Origin: Acidobacteriota bacterium
GTDB taxonomy: Bacteria > Acidobacteriota > Terriglobia > Acidiferrales > UBA7541
Assembly: GCA_028876695.1 (NCBI GenBank)
Contig: JAGWRH010000030.1
Span: forward strand, 1-5,818
Direction of reading: 5' to 3'
DNA: 5,818 bases
Every line of letters begins with the position of its first letter. The first letter of the stretch is position 1. Of the stretch, positions 1-5,271 are shown piece after piece. Both the position numbers and the translations under genes were made by a program. Under the pieces are notes generated by a model. The model did not search any database, was not told the origin of the DNA, and worked only from the letters and a program-made list of their open reading frames with translations.

Positions 1-113
1 GCGCGCAGGCCGATGTACCACATCGCGCCTACGGCCAACGAATCCTGGCACTGCGCGGTCAGCCAGTTTTTTAATGCGCTGCCGGTCAATCGCAGATGGT
101 CGTCGAGATTCAC
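1..113 (-). CDS. 5' end of a probable membrane protein gene (partial, GTG start)
   Basis: Reading leftward from a GTG at 113-111, the frame stays open to the window edge and gives 37 full codons. It starts (M)NLDDHLRLTGSALKNWLTAQ and continues CQDSLAVGAMWYIGLR. An in-frame TGA lies at 137-135 and no ATG occurs between it and the GTG, so GTG is the only good start; a weak GGTAGA precedes it. The second half, from about residue 21, is hydrophobic like the start of a transmembrane helix. The pattern of an Ala/Gln-containing amphipathic stretch followed by xxVGxxWxIGL recalls multi-pass permeases such as the AI-2E transporter family. That family guess is weak because only about 38 residues are visible. 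It lies on the same strand as the DUF4139 gene, 123 bp beyond its stop, so it may be co-transcribed with it. The plus-strand frames over this stretch show no protein-like features. Confidence 0.5.
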   Translation of the reverse strand, partial: MNLDDHLRLTGSALKNWLTAQCQDSLAVGAMWYIGLR

Positions 114-201
114 TCTACCGATGACACTCGCGGGTCATCACGTTCATGGAGGCAAACGGCGTGTCCATGAACCTCAGGTCCGGCCCATTGCCCCGCTGTG
201 C

Positions 202-238
202 GCTGATTCGAAATCAGCTCGATCAGGCCGATGGGCCT
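202..238 (-). other. Two small hairpins at the 3' end of the DUF4139 gene
   Basis: GCTGATT at 202-208 pairs with AATCAGC at 212-218 (7 bp, 3-nt loop). AGGCC at 225-229 pairs with GGCCT at 234-238 (5 bp, 4-nt loop); its 3' arm overlaps the stop codon of the DUF4139 gene. Neither hairpin is followed by a T-tract in the minus-strand direction, so this is not a convincing intrinsic terminator. It could be a weak or Rho-assisted end, an mRNA 3'-end stabiliser, or chance. The rest of the 114-236 gap shows nothing else I can support. Confidence 0.3.
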
Positions 239-2489
239 AGAGGGTTGTATCGAACGACATGCTCTCGATCATGTCGTTCAAATCGGCCTGCGCCTTATCG
301 CGCTGCGCGGTGTAGTCCGCGGATTCCTTGCGCAAGCCGGCTAGCCGCGTCTCTTCATCGTCCAACTGCTGTACGTAACGCTGGGTCAGCGCCTTCTCCT
401 CGGGCGTGCCCTTCAGTACCTTTAGGTTTTCGCGCAGACGCTGCTGATCATTGAAAATCTGCTGGCGTTCGCTTTCGCGCTTGTGTATTTCGTCCTGCAG
501 CGACGCCACTTTGTTTTTCTGGGCGACAATTTTCTCGAGTGCCGCCTGAATTTCCGGATTGATCGATTTTTGGCGAACGAACAGCGCCAGCAGGTCGCTG
601 TTAATGTTGGTAAGCGCGAAGGTGGTTGAGACCAGTTTGGCCTCCCGAACGTCGAGCGTCTGCGTCGTCTTGGGTTCGACACTTAGCTCGAAGCGGTACG
701 CGCTCGACGTGGTTTCCTCCGGCTTCGGAGCATCGGATGCGAGCACCCAACCAGCCCGAAGCGGATGTTCCATCACCACCGTGCGCGGCGATGTGTCGTC
801 GTCGCGAACTTTGTATGTGGCCTCCTCCCGCATTTCTCTGGTCTGCAACATCGTTCCGTGAGCGATGCTCACTCGCGTGACAGGCTCAGCCGTCGATTGC
901 GAGCTGATATCCACGCGCACGCCTAAATCGCTGGCGTATGAAATCAGCCGCCTTTCCCCCGGCTTAATCGAATCGATCAGCCCCTCGCCGGCGAAGGTTT
1001 CGTCATCGAGGACGCTGATGCTGCCGCCATCAAGCGTCAAACCGCTGGTGTTCGTGAGCCAGACGGCCCGCAGCGGGCGGTTCGATCCAAGTGACGGATT
1101 CCACAGCGACACTTTTTCGGCCTTGACGTGCGCCTGCACGATCGGTACCAGCGCGGATTCGTTCTTGCGAATGGTGACACGATCTTTCAGTTTGTATTCG
1201 AAAAAATCGCCGAGATCGATCCCGCTCGCGGCGGCTTCCATCTTTTGCCGCGCTTCCTCAATCGATAGCGGCGCGGGCGGGGGTCCTATACCTGCAATGA
1301 TCGCGCCGGGCACGCCAGTGCCACCCGCCACGCCGTATGCCGCCGCTTCGTTTCCTCCGGCACCGAGAGTTTTTCTGGGGAGAACTTCGGGAGCAAGTAT
1401 TTTTTGGTTAGCCACGTCAGTTTCGACACTTGCGGTTTGATCCGCGGCGCCTACTCCCCCTTCCATGGCGCTTTCGTGAGTTTGCGGCGTCGGTTGCGCG
1501 GTCTGCGGTAGAGGTATCACCGGGCGTCGCGAATAGTAGGGCTGCGAGAGCTGCTGGATGAACGATTGCGGTGCGCCGGCCACGAGCGACAACTGCACGT
1601 TGTTCCAATCTTCTCCCACCGTGTTGTCAACGATGGCCCAGCCCTGCAGCAGCGGATCTTCGCCGGATTTCGATGGAAGCACGATGCGGTACGTCGTCTT
1701 CCAGATGGGTACTTCGCTGATGTAGCTGACGTACAGCGCGCGGTCGCCGGTGCCTTGCGTCTGGATCGTCATTCGCCGCAAATCCGCCTGCCGCTCCGAG
1801 GCCAACAGAGAGAGATAACTTTGCACCTCGCCGCTGACATCGCGGTCCGCCAGGCGCACGGCGACGGCGGGCGTAATTTCCACGCTACGGACCTCGCCGC
1901 TATCGCTGACAACCGTAGCCAGCGCCACCTGCTCCGAGCCGTTTCCGATGACGCGCGTCTTCTGCTCAACGCTGAGCAGTCGTCCGGTGATCGTGCTGTT
2001 GCCGCTGCGAATTTCTAGCCTTGCGCCACGCAAGGCGCTGTAGAACTGCGACACATTCGTATCTTCCGCGAGCGGTAAGCGCAGTGCGCCCAGCCGCTGG
2101 CTTAGCGGCGCTTCCGAGTTGTAACTGACGCCCGCGACGCGCCCGCCCCCGAGGTCGAGCACCGTCAAGGAACTGAGCACGTCGTTCAATTGCCCGCTTG
2201 TGAAGTCGATGCCGACACTCTGGTTGCCGTGCACCCGGCCTTCGTGCTCGAAGTAGCCGACACCGCTTCTATACAGGACCACGCGCTCGACCGGCAGAGT
2301 TGCGCCCGGTTGCTCTTGTGTAGCTGCGACCGACGAGGGATTCTGGGCCCCTGCGAAAAGTTTGTTCGCTGCCGGAGAAGCAGCGCGCCTGGCGATTCCC
2401 GCCTCGCGCTTATTTTGTGCTGCCGCGGCCGCGCCGATTGTCAGGCCCAAGATCACGAACGCGCACGTCAACGCTAAAGTCCGTTTCAT
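237..2489 (-). CDS. Exported DUF4139 domain-containing protein with C-terminal coiled coil
   Basis: This is a 750-aa protein of unknown biochemical function, related to the DUF4139 / mucoidy-inhibitor (MuiA-like) group. Residues 1-24 form a signal peptide: MKR, a hydrophobic core, then an Ala-rich end before Gln25, so it is expected in the periplasm or outside. Residues 65-125 hold the N-terminal domain typical of these proteins (LPVERVVLYRSGVGYFEHEG). The DUF4139 hallmark runs at about 253-310, with YVSYISEVPIWKTTYRIVL and then WAIVDNTVGEDWNNVQLSL, and the domain resumes at about 425-625. Between these, residues 322-407 are a low-complexity Pro/Gln then Gly/Ala/Pro-rich insert, probably disordered. 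Residues 643-740 are strongly charged with heptad-like spacing, a coiled coil likely used for oligomerisation. No catalytic motif is visible. The start is secure: the signal peptide begins there and a perfect AGGAGG lies 5 nt upstream. It is transcribed away from the peptidase gene. Confidence 0.95.
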   Translation of the reverse strand: MKRTLALTCAFVILGLTIGAAAAAQNKREAGIARRAASPAANKLFAGAQNPSSVAATQEQPGATLPVERVVLYRSGVGYFEHEGRVHGNQSVGIDFTSGQLNDVLSSLTVLDLGGGRVAGVSYNSEAPLSQRLGALRLPLAEDTNVSQFYSALRGARLEIRSGNSTITGRLLSVEQKTRVIGNGSEQVALATVVSDSGEVRSVEITPAVAVRLADRDVSGEVQSYLSLLASERQADLRRMTIQTQGTGDRALYVSYISEVPIWKTTYRIVLPSKSGEDPLLQGWAIVDNTVGEDWNNVQLSLVAGAPQSFIQQLSQPYYSRRPVIPLPQTAQPTPQTHESAMEGGVGAADQTASVETDVANQKILAPEVLPRKTLGAGGNEAAAYGVAGGTGVPGAIIAGIGPPPAPLSIEEARQKMEAAASGIDLGDFFEYKLKDRVTIRKNESALVPIVQAHVKAEKVSLWNPSLGSNRPLRAVWLTNTSGLTLDGGSISVLDDETFAGEGLIDSIKPGERRLISYASDLGVRVDISSQSTAEPVTRVSIAHGTMLQTREMREEATYKVRDDDTSPRTVVMEHPLRAGWVLASDAPKPEETTSSAYRFELSVEPKTTQTLDVREAKLVSTTFALTNINSDLLALFVRQKSINPEIQAALEKIVAQKNKVASLQDEIHKRESERQQIFNDQQRLRENLKVLKGTPEEKALTQRYVQQLDDEETRLAGLRKESADYTAQRDKAQADLNDMIESMSFDTTL

Positions 2490-2494
2490 GGTGC

Positions 2495-2500
2495 CCTCCT
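2495..2500 (-). promoter_or_regulatory. Ribosome binding site of the DUF4139 gene
   Basis: CCTCCT on the plus strand reads AGGAGG on the minus strand, with 5 nt between it and the ATG at 2489-2487. It is a full consensus Shine-Dalgarno site, which fixes the start and suggests efficient translation. The divergent peptidase gene, by contrast, has no recognisable site before its preferred start. Confidence 0.85.
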
Positions 2501-2572
2501 CGACGCAGGCTCACACCCGACCGTCTATCGAAGAAATCGCTTCACGCTACTACTTGGCGCTCGTTGGCCGCC

Positions 2573-2601
2573 AGTATATGCCCGCCGCGCCGCGGCACTT
2601 C
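2573..2601 (-). promoter_or_regulatory. Possible promoter of the DUF4139 gene with a dyad in its spacer
   Basis: On the minus strand a TATACT hexamer (plus-strand AGTATA, 2573-2578) matches 5 of 6 bases of the sigma-70 -10 box and equals the -10 box proposed for rimP. A start near 2566 would give a 5' leader of about 77 nt. The -35 at 17-bp spacing is poor (GAAGTG, 2601-2596). The spacer contains a perfect dyad, GCCGCG (2584-2589), one base, CGCGGC (2591-2596), which might bind a regulator or simply reflect GC-rich sequence. Confidence 0.35.
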
Positions 2602-2690
2602 TCCAACAGACTCCGAATCTCGCCGGTTGTGCCCAGCTCGCTACGTTGACCGGGCGTGCCGTGCTGCGACGCGACGCGACGAGAAGTATT

Positions 2691-2706
2691 AGAATCTTCG
2701 TATTCT
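2691..2706. repeat. Short inverted repeat in the AT-rich intergenic patch
   Basis: AGAAT (2691-2695) and ATTCT (2702-2706) are perfect inverted arms around CTTCGT. A second imperfect pairing, GAAG (2683-2686) with CTTC (2696-2699), overlaps it, and a TATATT hexamer begins 2 bp after the right arm. The position between divergent genes would suit an operator or promoter, but the arms are only 5 bp and no good -35 is present. Confidence 0.25.
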
Positions 2707-2777
2707 GTATATTTCGGTTGAAATCGGCCCCTTGGACGTAGAAGGTAGATGCCGCAGTTTGTAAGAAAAGTTGTAGT

Positions 2778-2807
2778 TCAAGCACAGAGGCGAATCGGCA
2801 TTATGCT
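2778..2807 (+). promoter_or_regulatory. Weak candidate promoter for the peptidase gene
   Basis: TTCAAG (2778-2783), an 18-bp spacer and TATGCT (2802-2807) resemble a sigma-70 promoter, with 3 of 6 and 4 of 6 consensus matches. Initiation near 2814 would give a leader of about 120 nt that includes the foldable element at 2863-2909. TATATT at 2708-2713 is an alternative -10 without a clear -35. Neither is strong. Confidence 0.2.
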
Positions 2808-2862
2808 AGCTGGACATGCGATCGGCACCGTCGCTCCCCTCGCGAACCGCGGCGGGCGTAGC

Positions 2863-2909
2863 TTTGCGCCAAATGGCAGAACCATCGATCGATCTTCGAT
2901 AGGCGCAAA
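2863..2909 (+). promoter_or_regulatory. Possible structured leader element (three-way-junction fold) before the peptidase gene
   Basis: TTTGCGCC (2863-2870) is the exact inverted complement of GGCGCAAA (2902-2909) and encloses two further hairpins: ATGG-CAGAA-CCAT (2873-2885) and ATCGA-TCT-TCGAT (2888-2900). All but five of the 47 bases (junction AA, CG, A) sit in stems or loops, which gives a compact three-way junction. It ends 25 nt before the ATG at 2935. The 3' arm could instead pair downstream: GCG (2903-2905) and CTC (2910-2912) against GAGCGC (2929-2934), directly abutting the start codon. The two foldings are mutually exclusive, as in a regulatory switch. I do not recognise a known riboswitch class. 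Whether it is transcribed, conserved or functional is unknown, and the small internal stems could be chance. Confidence 0.3.
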
Positions 2910-2934
2910 CTCTGAAAAACTAAAACCTGAGCGC

Positions 2935-4683
2935 ATGCAAACGCGGAACTTTGCGCTGTTCCCGCAATCCGCGATTTTCTTGATTTCATTTGTCACAATT
3001 GCCGCGTTCGCGGCATTCCCGATTTCATCTCAGTCGGCGACAGCCCAAAAGCCAATGCGCACGTCGAAATTGTCCCCACCACATCGGGCGCTCGTCGTCG
3101 CCCCTGATCTCGCCGAGCAGGTGGCCAAATTCAAACCCATCCATATCTCGTTCGATTCGGCCGGGCTTACAGCCAACGAAAGGAAAATGGTCGATAAACT
3201 GGTCGATGCCGCCGGCCTGCTCGATTGCATCTACTGGCGACAGAGCGATCCCGAAGGGCTGAAACTTTACCTGTCGCTGGCTGATCGGCACGACCGCCGA
3301 AGCGACCTGCTCCGCGAATATTTGAAAATCAACGGCGGCCGCTGGGATCTGATCAGCGATAACAAGCCGTTCGTCGGGACCGAACCGATGCCGTCAGGCC
3401 ACGCGTTCTATCCCTGGGGCATCACAAAAGCGGAATTGGGTTCCTATGTCGCAGCGCATCCGGATCAAAAGGCGGCGCTCTACGATCCTCACACCGTCGT
3501 GGTCCGCGATGGCGACAATTTTAAGCTGGTTCCCTACCACACCGCATATCGTGAATTCTTAGTGCCTATGGCGCGCGATCTGCGCGAAGCTTCCGAACTC
3601 ACTCCCGACCCTGCGTTCGCGCAATTCCTTCGCCTCCGCGCGCATGCGCTCTTAACCGACGATTACTTTCAGAGCGATATCGCCTGGCTCGGCCTAAAAG
3701 ATCCCCAATTCGACATCATATTTGCGCCTTACGAGGTTTATCTCGATGGCTTGCTCGGCGTGAAAACATCCTATGGCGCGTCGGTGATGATCCGTAACGA
3801 CGCCGAGAGCAAAAAGCTGGAGATCTATCAAAAGTACATCCCTCAGCTTCAGGAATCTCTTCCGCTGCCTGCGACTGAGTTGCCGTCCAAACGCGGGAAG
3901 CAATCGCCCATGGAAGTGGTGGACGCGATCTACCGTTCCGGCGATCTGCTCCACGGGTATCAGGCGGTAGCCGATAATCTACCGAACGACCCGCGTATCC
4001 ATGTTCTCAAAGGTTCGAAGGAGATCTTCTGGAAGAATTTCATGGATGCGCGCGTCAACAACGTAATTCTGCCGCTCGTGCAGCACATCATGGCTCCCAG
4101 CCAGGCAGCGATGGTCACCGGGGACGGCGTGCTTCAGTTCGTCATCCTTCACGAGATTTCTCACGGCCTGGGCCCGTCTTTCGCCAAGAGCGGCGGCGGA
4201 AAAGTCGGTATTGGCGAAGCCATCGGGCCAGAATATTCCGCGCTTGAGGAATCAAAAGCAGATATCGTCGGCATGCGCTGCGTTTACTGGCTCGTCCAGC
4301 ATGGCGTGGTCCCCGAAGCCAAGCTCGATGGAATTTATGCCTCATTTCTCGGCGAAGACTTCCGAACGATCCGGTTCGGAATCGCGGAAGCGCACGGAAA
4401 AGGGGTGATGATGGAAATCAGCTACCTCAGTGAGCACGGCGCGATCCGCCGAGATCGTTCCACCGGCCTTTACGAGGAGGATTTTTCGAAGATGCCCGCA
4501 GCGATCGACTCCCTGGCGAAGAAGCTTCTGCAATTAGAAGCCGCCGGCGACCGGGCCGGTACCGAAGCGTGGTTCAAGAAGTACGCCGTAATGCCGCCGG
4601 AACTTGCCTCAGCCCTCGCGAAATGCTCGGACGTGCCCGTGGACGTCGATCCGACGTTTGATTTCAATCCACCACTGCGGTAG
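2935..4683 (+). CDS. Secreted M49-like (dipeptidyl-peptidase III family) zinc peptidase
   Basis: This is a 582-aa protein, probably a zinc-dependent peptidase acting outside the cytoplasm. From the ATG at 2935, residues 1-38 form a signal peptide: MQTR, a hydrophobic stretch at 13-30, then SSQSATA before Gln38. The metal site is visible as H406-E407-I-S-H410 within LHEISHGLGP, and E438-E439-S-K-A-D443. In dipeptidyl-peptidase III the second Glu of EECRAE is the third zinc ligand, so E439 is the likely ligand here, with E407 as general base. Other M49-like signatures are APYEVYLDGLLGVKTSYGA (264-282) and NLPNDPR (348-354) followed by GSKEIFWKNFMDAR (360-373). It is HExxH, not the HExxxH of classical DPP III, as in the Nudix-associated M49 relatives. 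The frame is open back to 2749, where GAAGG lies 3 nt before an ATG, but that start would bury the signal peptide under 62 residues with atypical codons. No clear Shine-Dalgarno site precedes 2935, and no terminator is seen after the TAG. The substrate is unknown. Confidence 0.88.
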   Translation: MQTRNFALFPQSAIFLISFVTIAAFAAFPISSQSATAQKPMRTSKLSPPHRALVVAPDLAEQVAKFKPIHISFDSAGLTANERKMVDKLVDAAGLLDCIYWRQSDPEGLKLYLSLADRHDRRSDLLREYLKINGGRWDLISDNKPFVGTEPMPSGHAFYPWGITKAELGSYVAAHPDQKAALYDPHTVVVRDGDNFKLVPYHTAYREFLVPMARDLREASELTPDPAFAQFLRLRAHALLTDDYFQSDIAWLGLKDPQFDIIFAPYEVYLDGLLGVKTSYGASVMIRNDAESKKLEIYQKYIPQLQESLPLPATELPSKRGKQSPMEVVDAIYRSGDLLHGYQAVADNLPNDPRIHVLKGSKEIFWKNFMDARVNNVILPLVQHIMAPSQAAMVTGDGVLQFVILHEISHGLGPSFAKSGGGKVGIGEAIGPEYSALEESKADIVGMRCVYWLVQHGVVPEAKLDGIYASFLGEDFRTIRFGIAEAHGKGVMMEISYLSEHGAIRRDRSTGLYEEDFSKMPAAIDSLAKKLLQLEAAGDRAGTEAWFKKYAVMPPELASALAKCSDVPVDVDPTFDFNPPLR

Positions 4684-4695
4684 AGCGCGGCGCCT

Positions 4696-5016
4696 TTAAA
4701 GCATCGACTGGATGGCAGCATCAATGGTGACGTGGGTTTGCACAAATCCGTTCACCCGATATTCCTCGCCGGATACATTCGCGAAGTGAAGAAACCGGGA
4801 GATCAGATAGTCTTCGTCGAATTGGCTGAACGCGCTTTCCGTATCCGCGCGGGTTAGGCCGAGGGCGGAAAGCGCCGCGGACTTGCCATATCCGCCGCTC
4901 GCGGCAAGATACCGCTCGATCAAGGCGCCCAAGCCAACATTCCTGTTCGGTTCCACTTTCGTAGCCGTGTTTCTGCGCGTGTTGGGGCCTGGCGACGACG
5001 GGGGCATGCCGCGCAT
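4696..5016 (-). CDS. Small conserved-looking protein of unknown function
   Basis: This 106-aa protein is not recognised. Residues 1-26 are Pro/Arg/Thr/Asn-rich (MRGMPPSSPGPNTRRNTATK) and probably disordered. Residues 27-106 look like a compact acidic helical domain, with LGALIERYLAASGGYGKSAA, TRADTESAFSQFDEDYLISR, FLHF and a closing FVQTHVTIDAAIQSML. No signal peptide, transmembrane helix, cysteine or catalytic motif is visible, so it is likely cytoplasmic. The GGYGKS segment resembles a P-loop only superficially. The stop lies 12 bp from the peptidase stop on the opposite strand with no terminator hairpin between them. The start is uncertain: ATG at 5016-5014 or ATG at 5007-5005 could serve, and neither has a good ribosome binding site. 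It is divergent from rimP and shares its control region. It is considered real because it fills the gap between well-supported genes with protein-like composition. Confidence 0.65.
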   Translation of the reverse strand: MRGMPPSSPGPNTRRNTATKVEPNRNVGLGALIERYLAASGGYGKSAALSALGLTRADTESAFSQFDEDYLISRFLHFANVSGEEYRVNGFVQTHVTIDAAIQSML

Positions 5017-5058
5017 CTTAGCAGAAGGGTCATCGCCTCGCTATGTAAGCCAGACTCC

Positions 5059-5083
5059 ACGCAACCTACGACGTAACTTGCGT
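5059..5083. promoter_or_regulatory. 25-bp imperfect palindrome overlapping the rimP -35 box (operator candidate)
   Basis: The left arm ACGCAACCTACG (5059-5070) and right arm CGTAACTTGCGT (5072-5083) are inverted complements at 10 of 12 positions around a central A at 5071. The two mismatches are adjacent and the outer 6 bp and inner 4 bp pair perfectly. The right end, TTGCGT, is exactly the proposed -35 hexamer of the rimP promoter. This geometry is typical of a site for a dimeric regulator that would block or recruit RNA polymerase. The site lies between divergent genes and could affect both. The regulator is unknown. Confidence 0.5.
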
Positions 5084-5107
5084 TCACCCGGCCCCGGCGT
5101 TTATACT
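5078..5107 (+). promoter_or_regulatory. Sigma-70-type promoter of the rimP-nusA operon
   Basis: TTGCGT (5078-5083) and TATACT (5102-5107) are separated by 18 bp; the -10 box matches the consensus at 5 of 6 positions and the -35 box at 3 of 6. Initiation near 5113-5115 would give a leader of about 158 nt before the rimP ATG, containing the terminator hairpin. It is the best promoter match I found by eye in the window. Confidence 0.6.
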
Positions 5108-5129
5108 GAGCGTGCTTGGAGATTGGGTC

Positions 5130-5166
5130 GCAACTAACAGTGGGCGAGAGCCCACTTTTTTGTTGC
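5130..5166 (+). terminator. rimP leader hairpin: intrinsic terminator / attenuator
   Basis: AGTGGGC (5139-5145) and GCCCACT (5150-5156) form a perfect 7-bp GC-rich stem closed by a GAGA (GNRA) tetraloop, followed by an unbroken run of six T (5156-5161). That is the form of an intrinsic terminator. It is enclosed by GCAAC (5130-5134) and GTTGC (5162-5166), a further 5 bp, so the element can also fold as one longer imperfect hairpin that buries the U-tract. It lies only about 16-50 nt after the predicted transcription start and 106 nt before rimP, with no gene upstream on this strand to terminate. Its role is therefore most likely attenuation of the rimP-nusA operon. Structured leaders before rimP/nusA operons are known in other bacteria; regulation by NusA here is an inference. 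Confidence 0.65.
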
Positions 5167-5263
5167 ACGCCATATCTCGAAAGGTTTATCGGTCCGGGCT
5201 TTTAGCGCGCGAAGATGCGCGACCGCGCCGGGCTGCGTCGTGGGTGAAGGGCTTTAACGCCCC

Positions 5264-5269
5264 GGAAGG
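5264..5269 (+). promoter_or_regulatory. Ribosome binding site region of rimP
   Basis: GGAAGG (5264-5269) is a good Shine-Dalgarno match but ends only 2 nt before the ATG at 5272, closer than usual. GAAGGG (5246-5251) is the only other purine-rich candidate and lies 20 nt away. A small hairpin, GGGC (5249-5252) with GCCC (5259-5262), sits just before GGAAGG and could affect access to it. The ATG at 5272 is supported by the protein's family-typical N-terminus. Confidence 0.4.
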
Positions 5270-5271
5270 CC

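Larger units (their letters stand above)
2490..2934. other. Divergent intergenic region between the DUF4139 and peptidase genes
   Basis: This 445-bp stretch separates two divergent genes. Contents from left to right: the RBS and likely promoter of the DUF4139 gene (2495-2601); three tandem copies of GCGAC (2666-2680); an AT-richer patch (about 2686-2726) with the inverted repeat AGAAT-6 nt-ATTCT (2691-2706) and a TATATT hexamer (2708-2713); a weak plus-strand promoter candidate (2778-2807); and a foldable element (2863-2909). From 2749 to 2934 the plus-strand frame is open and continuous with the peptidase, but its codon use (AGA, AGG, ATA, CTA, GTA, CGA) is unlike the gene body and the inferred signal peptide starts only at 2935. 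I therefore treat it as untranslated. Minus-strand frames here are compositional. Confidence 0.6.

Noticed and set aside
13..454. Overlapping plus-strand open frames of 75 and 102 aa at the left end
   Set aside because: They lie antisense to the GTG-start gene and the 3' end of the DUF4139 gene and are Arg/Ser/Pro/Ala-rich without motifs.
865..1440. 191-aa plus-strand open frame
   Set aside because: It is antisense to the DUF4139 gene, whose reading frame has clear family motifs, a signal peptide and a ribosome binding site. The plus-strand product is Ser/Arg/Pro-rich without recognisable domains.
1566..2018. 150-aa plus-strand open frame rich in His, Arg and Ala
   Set aside because: It is antisense to the DUF4139 coding region. 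Its composition reflects the high-GC complementary strand and it has no ribosome binding site or motif.
2525..2785. 86-aa minus-strand open frame in the divergent intergenic region
   Set aside because: It has no ribosome binding site or family resemblance, overlaps likely promoters, and ends in an Arg/Ala/Ser-rich compositional stretch.
4684..4695. Possible bidirectional terminator between the convergent peptidase and 106-aa genes
   Set aside because: Only 12 bp separate the stops and there is no stem with a T-tract; GGCGCC is just a short palindrome.
4885..4899. GGYGKS segment in the 106-aa protein considered as a nucleotide-binding P-loop
   Set aside because: It does not fit GxxxxGK[ST] (an Ala-Ser-Gly-Gly-Tyr-Gly-Lys-Ser context lacks the first Gly at the right spacing), and the protein is too small and lacks a Walker B segment.
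4920..5168. 82-aa minus-strand open frame overlapping the 106-aa gene and the rimP control region
   Set aside because: It would encode through the rimP promoter, palindrome and terminator. The sequence is Arg/Cys-rich and not protein-like, so the 106-aa frame is preferred.
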